Positions 48,669 to 56,696 of a stretch of 64,000 nucleotides of DNA are shown here, one piece after another. Source of the stretch: Pseudomonas reinekei (GTDB taxonomy: Bacteria > Pseudomonadota > Gammaproteobacteria > Pseudomonadales > Pseudomonadaceae); NCBI RefSeq assembly GCF_001945365.1, contig NZ_MSTQ01000005.1, positions 372,001 to 436,000 on the forward strand, given 5' to 3'. Under the pieces are notes generated by a model. That model searched no databases, was not told the DNA's origin, and saw only the letters and a list, made by a program, of their open reading frames with translations. A program made the position numbers and the translations under genes. How positions within the stretch are numbered: position 1 is the first letter of the stretch; the number at the start of each line of letters is the position of its first letter.

Positions 48669-50165
48669 ATGAAGGTCGAAGAGTTCGTCGGAAAATACAG
48701 AAATCATCCGATCTTATTTGTAGGAACCGGGGTCAGTCTTCGCTATCTGAGCCAGTCCTATACTTGGGATGGCTTACTCAGGAAGATTTCTTGCGACCTA
48801 CGTGGTTCTGATGAATTTTATTACGACATTAAAGCGGAATGCGAAGTGGATGGTGAGTTCCGATACGACCTGATAGCTACGAAACTGGAAGATGTCTTTA
48901 ATAAAGAAATTGCGCGTGATCGCGACGGTGCACTGAAGTTTGTTAATGATACTTTCTATGAAAACATGAAAAATGGGGTGAGCATCAGCCGGCTCAAAAT
49001 CTACATTGCTCACCTTCTCGGCGAAGTAAACATCAGGGAAGAGTACGGTGGTGAGCTTGCCGCTCTCAAGCGCGCCAGTAAAAACATAGGATCCATCATA
49101 ACAACCAACTATGACCGATTCTTGGAGCAATTTTTTGAGTTTTCGCCGCTAATTGGCAATGATATATTGCTGAGTAACCCCTATGGATCGGTTTACAAAA
49201 TTCATGGGTGTGTAGATCACCCTACAAAAATTATTATTAGCGAAGCTGATTATAAGGATTTTTTCGCTCGGTACGAACTGATTCGGGCTCAGTTGCTGTC
49301 TTTATTTATACACAACCCGATCGTGTTTATCGGTTACAGCGTAAGCGATGAGAACATTAAAGCTCTCTTGCGTACAATATTCACATACGTGAAACCGAAT
49401 TCTGATCACGCGAAAAAAATTAGGGAAAATTTCTTACTAATTGAATACGAGGCAGAGTCGAACTCCACCGATATTACTGAGCATGACATTGATCTTGAGG
49501 GGTTCTCTTCCACTATCAGAATCAATAAGATCAAAACTGACAATTTTGCAGCTGTCTATGAGGCGATTTCGAAGCTTGCGTTACCGGTAACTGCGATGGA
49601 TGTTCGCAAGGTTCAAAATATCGTCAAAGAGATTTTTGCGGGTGGTGAAATTAAAGTCACCATTACAGAAGATTTGGATACTTTGAAAAACAGCGATAAA
49701 ATTTTAGCCATCGGTTCCTCCAAAACGATCCAGTACCAATACTTCACAATCTCCGAAATGATCGGAAATTATTTCAAGATTCTAGAAGAATCGAATTATC
49801 AACTACTTGAACTAATAAATAAGCAAAAAATTCAATCAGGTCAGTTTTTTCCGGTATTTGGTTTCTCTAAGGTTTGTAAGACTCTGAAGGATGAAGAACG
49901 GCTTAAATTGCAGCAGAAAGCCAAAATCGAGACAATCGTGGAAGCAACAAAGGAGCGAGTTAGGACCGACCACAACACTATCAAAGCTATTTTGGATGAT
50001 GAAGCAGTTGCACAAACTAATAAGTCAGCATCAATCATCTGGTCGGTTTACCACCGCAAAGTCACCGTTGATGATCTTGAGCAGTATTTAAAGTCTTACG
50101 TTGATCGGAATTGTACCGAATTTAAAAGGTTGCTATGTGCCTACGATCTGCTCAAGCACGGCTAA
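48669..50165 (+). CDS. SIR2 family protein (defence-associated)
   Basis: 498-residue protein with an N-terminal SIR2-like NAD-binding domain (about 1-280): nucleotide-site VGTGVS (residues 18-23), TTNYDRFLE (145-153), catalytic His179 in VYKIHGCVDHP, and IVFIGYSVSDENIK. Standalone defence SIR2 proteins typically degrade NAD+ on phage detection and abort infection. The C-terminal 220 residues are helical, matching no domain I can name, and may be the sensor. GC content is visibly lower than the core, consistent with recent transfer. No partner gene (such as an Argonaute or HerA) is adjacent. Confidence 0.85.
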   Translation: MKVEEFVGKYRNHPILFVGTGVSLRYLSQSYTWDGLLRKISCDLRGSDEFYYDIKAECEVDGEFRYDLIATKLEDVFNKEIARDRDGALKFVNDTFYENMKNGVSISRLKIYIAHLLGEVNIREEYGGELAALKRASKNIGSIITTNYDRFLEQFFEFSPLIGNDILLSNPYGSVYKIHGCVDHPTKIIISEADYKDFFARYELIRAQLLSLFIHNPIVFIGYSVSDENIKALLRTIFTYVKPNSDHAKKIRENFLLIEYEAESNSTDITEHDIDLEGFSSTIRINKIKTDNFAAVYEAISKLALPVTAMDVRKVQNIVKEIFAGGEIKVTITEDLDTLKNSDKILAIGSSKTIQYQYFTISEMIGNYFKILEESNYQLLELINKQKIQSGQFFPVFGFSKVCKTLKDEERLKLQQKAKIETIVEATKERVRTDHNTIKAILDDEAVAQTNKSASIIWSVYHRKVTVDDLEQYLKSYVDRNCTEFKRLLCAYDLLKHG

Positions 50166-50634
50166 TGCGTTTAACTAATTGTTAGTAGACGATAAAAATG
50201 TTCAGTAAATTTTCGGCATTCTCGCCTGGAACGTTCCTTGCCCATGTGTAACTCGCCGTCTAGCTAAGTCACAAGAGCGCAGCTTGCTATCGATAGCAAA
50301 ATTGAAAAGCGCTAAATCTCTCGTGCCCCTAGCAAGCTGAAGCCTCACCCGTATGGCCTTCCGCTCCGAGATCGCAGCCACGTCGCTATCATCTTGGGCC
50401 CGGTCTCTATGGCTGGCCTAACGTAATCTCGGCTCTACTCGTGGCTAAGAACGTTTGTGAAAAATGCCGCAGCTAATACAACCTTGTGGATAGCCGAGGG
50501 ATAAAAACCCCATGCTCGTCGCGACACGCGAGGCTTGAAGAAATTGCCGGGACTACCATGACCAATGGTGGTGCTAAGCGTGCAGGAAGAGAGCAAAATG
50601 CGATCACAGCATCCAGGCTTATGGGAAGTAGCGG
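50166..50634. other. Intergenic region, no supported gene
   Basis: About 470 bp after the SIR2 gene. A few short frames exist on both strands but none has a ribosome site plus protein-like composition. It separates the SIR2 unit from the next operon. Confidence 0.45.
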
Positions 50635-51036
50635 ATGAACCTCTCACAGCTGACTGATTTTTTTGACAGGCAGTACACGCCGCTGGACGGCTGCAGTTTA
50701 TCTGCACGAGAGGCTGAAATCGCTGTTCGCGAAAAACTTCCATCCCGTCCATTTTGCTTGGTTAAGCATTGGACAATCCTTGATCTGCAAGTGAGCGCTG
50801 ATGAGCTTGAAGCTCTGCGCTCGCGAGGGCTGGAGCCAGTGATGGTTTATGCATCGAGCGTTGTTCTGGACAGTCGTGGACGCTATCAGCCAGGAGATTG
50901 GGTGCGCAGCTCTTTCCACACTAGCCATGGGCCGCCGGGCTTCTTCATCACCAAAAACACCGTTTACCTGCTACTCGGCATGGGAAAGCGGCAGGTGATA
51001 ACTATGGCTGACCTTAATGCACTTACGGGACAGTGA
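50635..51036 (+). CDS. DUF6957-like protein
   Basis: 133-residue soluble protein resembling the DUF6957 family seen in Pseudomonas islands: RPFCLVKHWTILDLQVSADE, ASSVVLDSRGRYQPGDWVRS and FFITKNTVYLLLGMGKRQV. GGAAGTAGCGG ribosome site before ATG. It overlaps or abuts the following antitoxin-like gene (GTG at 51033 overlaps its stop), so the two are cotranscribed. Function unknown; in this position it could be the effector partner of the antitoxin-like protein, which is inference. Family name from memory. Confidence 0.7.
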   Translation: MNLSQLTDFFDRQYTPLDGCSLSAREAEIAVREKLPSRPFCLVKHWTILDLQVSADELEALRSRGLEPVMVYASSVVLDSRGRYQPGDWVRSSFHTSHGPPGFFITKNTVYLLLGMGKRQVITMADLNALTGQ

Positions 51037-51086
51037 CTTCACCACTCATGCACCCGATGCCACCCGCAAGGTCGAGGTTGACGATT

Positions 51087-51695
51087 ATGGAGAAGCGTAG
51101 GGTTTGGGTTGTACGCTGCGAATACCCCAACGACGGCAGCGCAGACGTCATCGTCAACCTGCCAAACGAGCTCTTGAAACAATTGGGCCTGGGGTTAGGA
51201 GATCTTTTACAAATCGAATTTGAACAGGGCGTCATAATATTGCGCCCTGTCGCTAAATCATCAGGCGGCGTTTTAAGCGATAGACAACAGTCGCGCGCAA
51301 CTGCTTCGCTGACTTATCGCCAACGGCTGAGGCATCTCCTTCACCTTCCTACCGAGACCACAGATCAACAGATACACGACCTGATCGAGTTGGGTTTCAC
51401 TTCGAACAACGTGCGAGCACTTATTGATTTGGGCGTGCTCAATACCGATTTGCAAGGCAGATTGTCCAGCGGAGGACACTCAACAGCAGATGAAAGCGAC
51501 TACGTCTTCAGGATCGCTCACATCCTCAGCCTGGCTGAGATCTTTTTTGGTGACATTGAAAAAGCCATCCGTTGGCTCTCCAAACCCAAGACGCAATTTG
51601 CTGGCAAAACTCCTTTTCAAATGCTTTCCACCAGTCCCGGCACGCGTCGAGTAGAAGAGCTTTTGGCTCAGGGCACCGAGGGAATGACCCTTTGA
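51087..51695 (+). CDS. AbrB/MazE-like plus DUF2384 fused antitoxin-like protein
   Basis: About 202 residues from the ATG at 51087 (MEKRRVWVVRCEYPNDGSAD); a GTG at 51033 would add 18 low-complexity residues and overlap the previous gene's stop. N-terminal AbrB-type swapped-hairpin DNA-binding domain: VIVNLPNELLKQLGLGLGDL then IILRPVA. C-terminal Xre/MbcA/ParS toxin-binding (DUF2384) domain: EIFFGDIEKAIRWLSKPKTQ then KTPFQMLSTSPGTRRVEELL. DUF2384 antitoxins normally neutralise RES-domain toxins encoded next door, but no RES gene is adjacent, and the DNA-binding part here is AbrB instead of Xre. Confidence 0.78.
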   Translation: MEKRRVWVVRCEYPNDGSADVIVNLPNELLKQLGLGLGDLLQIEFEQGVIILRPVAKSSGGVLSDRQQSRATASLTYRQRLRHLLHLPTETTDQQIHDLIELGFTSNNVRALIDLGVLNTDLQGRLSSGGHSTADESDYVFRIAHILSLAEIFFGDIEKAIRWLSKPKTQFAGKTPFQMLSTSPGTRRVEELLAQGTEGMTL

Positions 51696-51822
51696 GCCCC
51701 TAAATTGGCTGGACAGCTTCATAGCTATCCCACAGCGGCTGAGATATCGTAAGGCCACTATCATTGTGCGCGAGTCGGCCGTCTGACATCTCAGCGACCA
51801 AGTGCATGAACAGGGAAGTCAC

Positions 51823-52986
51823 ATGTCGTCGATACCAATGGAGTACCACGGTCGTGAGCAGGCTTACGTAAAGCACACCATACTCAAGACCTATCTCCAA
51901 CGCCTCTTTATGATCATCGGTCGAAATGAGACCGTGATTAATTACGTAGATTGTTTCGCAGGGCCATGGTCGGAAGAGTCTGAAGACTTGCACGACACCT
52001 CCATCGGAATCTCACTGCGTCTGATGAAGGATTGTGCCAAATCACTCGAAGAAGTGCATGGATGCAAAGTGAAGTTTCGCGCGTTGTACATCGAGAAAAA
52101 CAAGACCGCCTTTGCGAAACTCAAAAATTTTCTCGACAACGATACCAGTGAGTGTGTGTCATCACGCTGCATCCAAGGCGACTACACCACCAAGATCGAC
52201 GAAGTTGCTGCCTGGGCATCCCATCACTTCACCTTCTTCTTCATAGATCCCAAAGGATGGAACAAGGTTATCAATGCGCCGGTACTGGCTCCGTTGCTAG
52301 CGTTGAACAAAGCTGAATTTCTGATCAACTTCATGTATGACTTCCTCAACAGAGCCATGGCGATGAAGTCACAACAGACCAATGTCGAGGAGTTGCTGGG
52401 TAAGACCGTAAAGTTTTCGGGTGATGAGACAGCCGCGCAGCGCCAACAGATCATCGTCTCGCAGTACCGCCAAGCCATCTGCTCCCTATATGGCGGGCGC
52501 TCAGCCCATGTGACAGTCGAACGGCCCGGCATGGATCGAGTGTTGTATTTTCTGATTTATCTGACTCGCCATCCCAAGGGTCTGATTGTCTTCAAAGAAG
52601 CCGCAGAGCAAATGCACATGCTCCAGCGCGTCAGCCAATTCGAGACAAAACTGCGCCACCAATCGAGCAAGCGCGCACCAGTCGATGATCTCTTTGGTGG
52701 CTTCGAAGAACCTGAAGTGATGCACGCCCAAGATAACCGAACACTTGCGAAAACCTATGTGCTGGCGCAACTCTCCTCCGGGGCCTTGCTCATCGACAAC
52801 GAGTGCTGGGCGGGTTTTCTGGAACAAACCGATTTCTATCCTAGCGACTTCCAGCTTGCCTTCAAAGAACTTGTGAAGGAGGGGAAAATAGTGAACTTGG
52901 ACGTGGAGGTTAAAAAACGGACGAAAAAGCCGGTAAGACCAAACTGGGCAAGAGCAAGCGAGCACTGGGCACTGACACAAAAATAA
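51823..52986 (+). CDS. tcmP: Three-Cys-motif partner protein TcmP (first copy)
   Basis: 387 residues from the ATG at 51823, supported by GGGAAGTCAC upstream; an in-frame ATG at 51802 is possible. It fits TcmP: a Rossmann-like N-terminal domain with YVDCFAGPWS (D43) and KVKFRALYIEKNKTAFAKLK, related to methyltransferase folds, then HHFTFFFIDPKGWNKV. The C-terminal domain contains RRHPKGL-like segment ending LIYLTRHPKGLIVFKEA and a Lys-rich tail. TcmP proteins are normally encoded next to a three-Cys-motif DUF5131 protein, found here 245 bp downstream, but another TcmP lies beyond it. Biochemical role unknown. Confidence 0.85.
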   Translation: MSSIPMEYHGREQAYVKHTILKTYLQRLFMIIGRNETVINYVDCFAGPWSEESEDLHDTSIGISLRLMKDCAKSLEEVHGCKVKFRALYIEKNKTAFAKLKNFLDNDTSECVSSRCIQGDYTTKIDEVAAWASHHFTFFFIDPKGWNKVINAPVLAPLLALNKAEFLINFMYDFLNRAMAMKSQQTNVEELLGKTVKFSGDETAAQRQQIIVSQYRQAICSLYGGRSAHVTVERPGMDRVLYFLIYLTRHPKGLIVFKEAAEQMHMLQRVSQFETKLRHQSSKRAPVDDLFGGFEEPEVMHAQDNRTLAKTYVLAQLSSGALLIDNECWAGFLEQTDFYPSDFQLAFKELVKEGKIVNLDVEVKKRTKKPVRPNWARASEHWALTQK

Positions 52987-53064
52987 CCAAATAAAAAACC
53001 TATCTACTGATAATTTGAAACGATACTAAACTCCAAAAAAAATAAAGCTTTACATAACTAACTG

Positions 53065-53088
53065 TGGCGCCTTAACTTTATGGCGCCA
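53065..53088 (+). terminator. Hairpin after first TcmP gene
   Basis: Perfect stem TGGCGCC / GGCGCCA with a 10-nt loop TTAACTTTAT, 79 bp after the stop; followed by AAATATTTTG, only a weak T run. May end the TcmP transcript. Confidence 0.55.
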
Positions 53089-53231
53089 AATATTTTGCCT
53101 ATATTTTCCAAGCATATGTGTTATGCTCAAAATTTGGCAGGAACTCGAAAAAACTCTAAGCATTTCGATGATCAGAGTTTAAACCCGAATCCGTTATTAA
53201 GATCTTCCTGCACGACAGGAGTTTAAGTGCA

Positions 53232-53975
53232 ATGAGTACCCAGACGAGTATTGAATGGACTGAAATGACTTGGAACCCAATTGTTGGGTGCACCAAGGTA
53301 TCACCGGGCTGCAAACATTGTTATGCGGAAAATATGGCTCACCGCCTGCAAGCAATGGGAACGCCTGGCTACGAGAATGGATTCAAGCTCAGCCTGCGTC
53401 CGGAGAAATTGCGTGAACCACTGCTGCGCAAAAAGCCGACTATTTACTTTGTAAACTCGATGTCGGATCTATTTCATGAAAAAGTCCCCGACCACTACAT
53501 TGATCAGGTCTTTGACGTCATCCGGGACGCAACGCAGCACACCTTTCAGATCCTTACAAAGCGCGCAGAAAGGCTGGCGGACTACTTCACCAAGCGCACG
53601 CCTCCGACCAATGCGTGGCTGGGCGTTTCAGTTGAAGACAAGGCTTATGGCGTTCCTCGCATCGATTGCCTGCGTAAAGTAAACGCGACGATCAGATTCC
53701 TCTCCGCAGAACCTCTTTTGGAAGACCTGGGTGAAATCGACCTGACCGACATTCATTGGGTAATTGTCGGTGGAGAATCGGGCAACAAGGCACGTCCGAT
53801 GCAGCAGGAATGGGTCGACAATATTCATCGCCAATGCGACGAATATGGCTCAGCCTTCTTCTTCAAGCAATGGGGCGGCTGGGGTGCAGACGGCGTCAAG
53901 CGCTCGAAGAAAGCCAATGGTCGACTGCTAAACGGTCAAACCTGGGATGAAATACCTCTGTTGAATTTAGCCTGA
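53232..53975 (+). CDS. DUF5131 family protein (phage Gp37/Gp68-like, three-Cys motif)
   Basis: 247-residue DUF5131 protein, the three-Cys-motif partner of TcmP. Cys20, Cys27 and Cys30 (NPIVGCTKVSPGCKHCYAE) resemble a radical-SAM-type cluster site, though spacing C-x6-C-x2-C is not the canonical CxxxCxxC. Further conserved segments: TIYFVNSMSDLFHEKVP, HTFQILTKRAERLADYF, RFLSAEPLLEDLG, HWVIVGGESGNKARPM and FFFKQWGGWG. Found in phages and bacterial islands; activity unproven. AGGAG ribosome site. Its stop is 16 bp before the second TcmP gene. Confidence 0.9.
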   Translation: MSTQTSIEWTEMTWNPIVGCTKVSPGCKHCYAENMAHRLQAMGTPGYENGFKLSLRPEKLREPLLRKKPTIYFVNSMSDLFHEKVPDHYIDQVFDVIRDATQHTFQILTKRAERLADYFTKRTPPTNAWLGVSVEDKAYGVPRIDCLRKVNATIRFLSAEPLLEDLGEIDLTDIHWVIVGGESGNKARPMQQEWVDNIHRQCDEYGSAFFFKQWGGWGADGVKRSKKANGRLLNGQTWDEIPLLNLA

Positions 53976-53991
53976 GTTAGGGACTCTCCGA

Positions 53992-55323
53992 ATGGCCAAG
54001 GATGAAAAGTACGAATGGAACATTTCCACAGGAACGTATCCCCAGATCGATCCTCACAGCAAGATCAAGCACAAGATCATTGAGGACTATATCCGTACCT
54101 ACATCACGGTTGTGATGAGCAATCAGCGAATTCCCAAGATAGGGATAAACATCATCGATGGCTTCTGCGGGGGTGGTGTTTACAAAGACGATGACGGCCT
54201 AGGTACTCATTACGGATCGCCCATTATTGCTCTGGATACCGTCCAGCAAACCGTCGCAGAGCTCAATATTTTGAGAAGGCAGGAACGCGAGGTCAGAGCC
54301 AGATATTATTTCGTTGACATCAAGAAAGACAATATCGATTACCTGCGTGCGGTGCTCTTCGAGAAAGGCTATAGCCACCTCATTGATCAAAATGTATTTC
54401 TGTTGAAGTCGCGCTTCACTAATGCCCTTGCCGCCCTCATTGATCGGATAAAAAAATTCAAGCTGTCTGAACGCGCACTCTTCCTTCTCGACCAGTACGC
54501 TTACAAGGACGTACCGTTTTCAAGCATACGAACCATTTTCAAACAAGTAGAAAATGCCGAGGTGTTGCTGACGTTCAACGTGGACAGCCTAATTGACTAC
54601 CTGTCCGAGCGAGACGAAAACCGCAAAGCACTGCAAAACATCGACCTGGAGAAATACATTCCTTGGGACAAGCTCCCAACCTTCAAAGCCACCATGCGCA
54701 GGGAATGGCAGCACCTTATTCAAAGATTTTTGGCGGAAGGAATCCTGAGAGAAAGCGGTGCAGAGTTCATGACCGTCTTCTTCATCACGCCCTTCGGCTC
54801 TAACCCAAGAACGTACTGGTTTATTCATCTTGCCAAAAGCTACCGCGCCAATGCGGTGATGAAAGAAATTCACTGGAAATACGGTAATCACTTTTCGCAC
54901 TCCATGACGCCGGCACTCTTCGTGGGCTACGACACTAAACGCGATATCCAGGTCACCGATCAGCAAAACCTCGGTTTTGGTGATGAGCATTTCTTCGATG
55001 GGGTGACGAGCAAGCGCATTGAGACAGAGCTTTCTGAATTGCTGCCTCGAAAGATCTACGAGCAGCCCACACAGTCATTCGGCATGATGATGAGAGCCAT
55101 GGCGAACGGAACAATGGCCAACGAAAGCATCGTTCGTGAAGCATTGCACATGCCCATCCTGTGCAAGGATATTGAAGTCTTCGACAAGGATGGACGAACC
55201 AAACGCCGCAAAGGCAGCAGCATCAAGTCCACTGACATTCTTGTGCCAGCGTCTCAGCGCACAATGTTTTTCGCTCAGCCTGTGACTCACCCTCGCAAAG
55301 CTCAGCCAGACAGCGAAGATTAA
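53992..55323 (+). CDS. tcmP: Three-Cys-motif partner protein TcmP (second copy)
   Basis: 443-residue TcmP-family protein, immediate partner of the DUF5131 gene. N-terminal Rossmann-like motif NIIDGFCGGGVYKDDDG (D56) and GSPIIALDTV, then RALFLLDQYAYKDVPFSSI, and a C-terminal domain including FIHLAKSYRANAVMKEIHWK and NHFSHSMTPALFVGYD. It differs clearly from the first TcmP, so the two are old paralogues, not a recent duplication. No ribosome site better than GGGACTCTCC precedes the ATG, consistent with coupling to DUF5131. Confidence 0.87.
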   Translation: MAKDEKYEWNISTGTYPQIDPHSKIKHKIIEDYIRTYITVVMSNQRIPKIGINIIDGFCGGGVYKDDDGLGTHYGSPIIALDTVQQTVAELNILRRQEREVRARYYFVDIKKDNIDYLRAVLFEKGYSHLIDQNVFLLKSRFTNALAALIDRIKKFKLSERALFLLDQYAYKDVPFSSIRTIFKQVENAEVLLTFNVDSLIDYLSERDENRKALQNIDLEKYIPWDKLPTFKATMRREWQHLIQRFLAEGILRESGAEFMTVFFITPFGSNPRTYWFIHLAKSYRANAVMKEIHWKYGNHFSHSMTPALFVGYDTKRDIQVTDQQNLGFGDEHFFDGVTSKRIETELSELLPRKIYEQPTQSFGMMMRAMANGTMANESIVREALHMPILCKDIEVFDKDGRTKRRKGSSIKSTDILVPASQRTMFFAQPVTHPRKAQPDSED

Positions 55324-55405
55324 TCACCGTTTTCCCCAAACCTTATTGCTCTCAGATCCCGTTGTGGGTGGTGAGCATTTTCGTTGCTTTGTATTGGAGC
55401 GGTTA

Positions 55406-55852
55406 ATGGAACGTAGAAAATTGACTTGGGCCTTACTGATCAGCCTCGTCTTGATGTTTTGTGGTGTGGTGCAGGCCCAGCAGCCACCGGTGATGGCTCA
55501 ACGACCGCAGAGTGAGCCTTATGAAGTGACTCAGGGCACCTTTCTCAACATCACCTTGGAGCGTGTCGATCCTGACCATGTATCCGCAATGCTCTATGAG
55601 AATGTTTATGACGACTTCGAGAACGTGGCCATTCCAAGAGGTAGCCGCCTATTTGGTCGGCAAATCAGCAAGGTCAACGACAGGTACGACGTGTACTTCA
55701 CCCAACTGCAGTTGGGCAGCACTGGACAGACGCTCACTCTCGACCCACCGTTGCAAGCCACGTCGCCTCTGGGATCAGCCGGGATTACCAATTTCAAACC
55801 AGACGCAACCGCCGCGACCATCTGGCGTCGAGATCAAGTCATACCTCATTAA
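55406..55852 (+). CDS. Exported VirB10/TrbI-like C-terminal domain protein
   Basis: 148 residues from the ATG at 55406 (GGAGCGGTTA ribosome site). Signal peptide of about 24 residues (LTWALLISLVLMFCGVVQA) then a beta-rich domain: QGTFLNITLERVDPDHVSAM, NVAIPRGSRLFGRQISKVND and YDVYFTQLQL, resembling the barrel of TrbI/VirB10 proteins (pattern 'IPxGSRLxG'). No conjugation genes are near. It may be a stand-alone periplasmic barrel, or a relic of an integrative element. Ends about 290 bp before the next gene. Confidence 0.62.
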   Translation: MERRKLTWALLISLVLMFCGVVQAQQPPVMAQRPQSEPYEVTQGTFLNITLERVDPDHVSAMLYENVYDDFENVAIPRGSRLFGRQISKVNDRYDVYFTQLQLGSTGQTLTLDPPLQATSPLGSAGITNFKPDATAATIWRRDQVIPH

Positions 55853-56141
55853 CTCAAAATAATCGCGACAATGAGATCTCAATCCATCGTTCAGTGCATT
55901 TGAGTACCGTCAGACTAGCACTACTCACACAGCCAAATGTTTGGGATCAGAGGTCGGTTCAACGCGCTTCTGTCAGAGAAAGCCCGCGTGCCCATTCAAA
56001 GCTCTAAATCTCTTCATGAAATCCAGTTCATCTGTCGACGAGCGGTTGGCCAATGATGGCCATAACCCATCAAAAAAGATAATCTACGCGCCAAATGATA
56101 GGCAGAATTGCCTATTTTTCGGCTAACCTGAGTCTGAAAGC
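55853..56141. other. Intergenic region, no supported gene
   Basis: About 290 bp, AT-richer toward 56080-56130 where the promoter of the next two genes likely lies. No gene seen. Confidence 0.4.
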
Positions 56142-56192
56142 ATGGCGCTAAGTGGCTCAGTTTTTTCAACCTCAAAATTTCCAAGTGGAATC

Positions 56193-56696
56193 ATGGACTT
56201 TTCAACATTCAGGGATGTCTACCCAGCACGCGAACCAGCTGCTGATAAAATTCGAAACGATGACGAGCTCGTGCTAATTCCAGAATCGGCTGGGCTCCAA
56301 TTTTTTCCGACCAGCCTCAACGACATCAGGTTGAGCGAGCCACCGAGAGTTTACGACGCTCGCGGCAATACCTATCTATGGGCTATCGGAACCGAAAAAG
56401 TCCCTGTGGCGATTGAGTCGCTTGAATTTGGCAAAACGCTCAAGACTCCTGTGATCAAGCACACAAACCTCACAGGAGGTGCTCTCGCACATTGCGGGGG
56501 AGAGCTATGGTTCGTTGCGGAAAAATCGATGTTGATTGGTGGCAGCTCAGGTCGGTACGGGCCGAAGACCGACCAGGAGCTAGCGGATGCTGTAGCTTCG
56601 TTCAAATGTGAGGGTTTCCAGGTAGCCTCTATGGGTTTTGACGAAGAAACAGGCGAGCCAAATACTGTGTTAGTGGGGCAGCCAAAATGGCAGTAA
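56193..56696 (+). CDS. Unrecognised protein overlapping HTH-ImmA gene
   Basis: 167 residues if started at ATG 56193 (MDFSTFRDVYPAREPAADKI); an ATG at 56142 would add 17. No family recognised. Mixed alpha/beta with SAGLQFFPTSLNDIRLSEPP, GALAHCGGELWFVAEKSMLI and a Gly/Ser-rich loop GGSSGRYGPKTDQEL. Its last 10 bp overlap the start of the HTH-ImmA/IrrE gene, so the two form a coupled operon. The pair looks like a two-gene stress or defence module, with this protein as the possible target, effector or antitoxin partner. Confidence 0.72.
   Translation: MDFSTFRDVYPAREPAADKIRNDDELVLIPESAGLQFFPTSLNDIRLSEPPRVYDARGNTYLWAIGTEKVPVAIESLEFGKTLKTPVIKHTNLTGGALAHCGGELWFVAEKSMLIGGSSGRYGPKTDQELADAVASFKCEGFQVASMGFDEETGEPNTVLVGQPKWQ

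Noticed and set aside
50435..50752. 105-codon minus-strand frame before the DUF6957-like gene
   Set aside because: No ribosome site, overlaps the start of a better-supported gene, and has no family resemblance.
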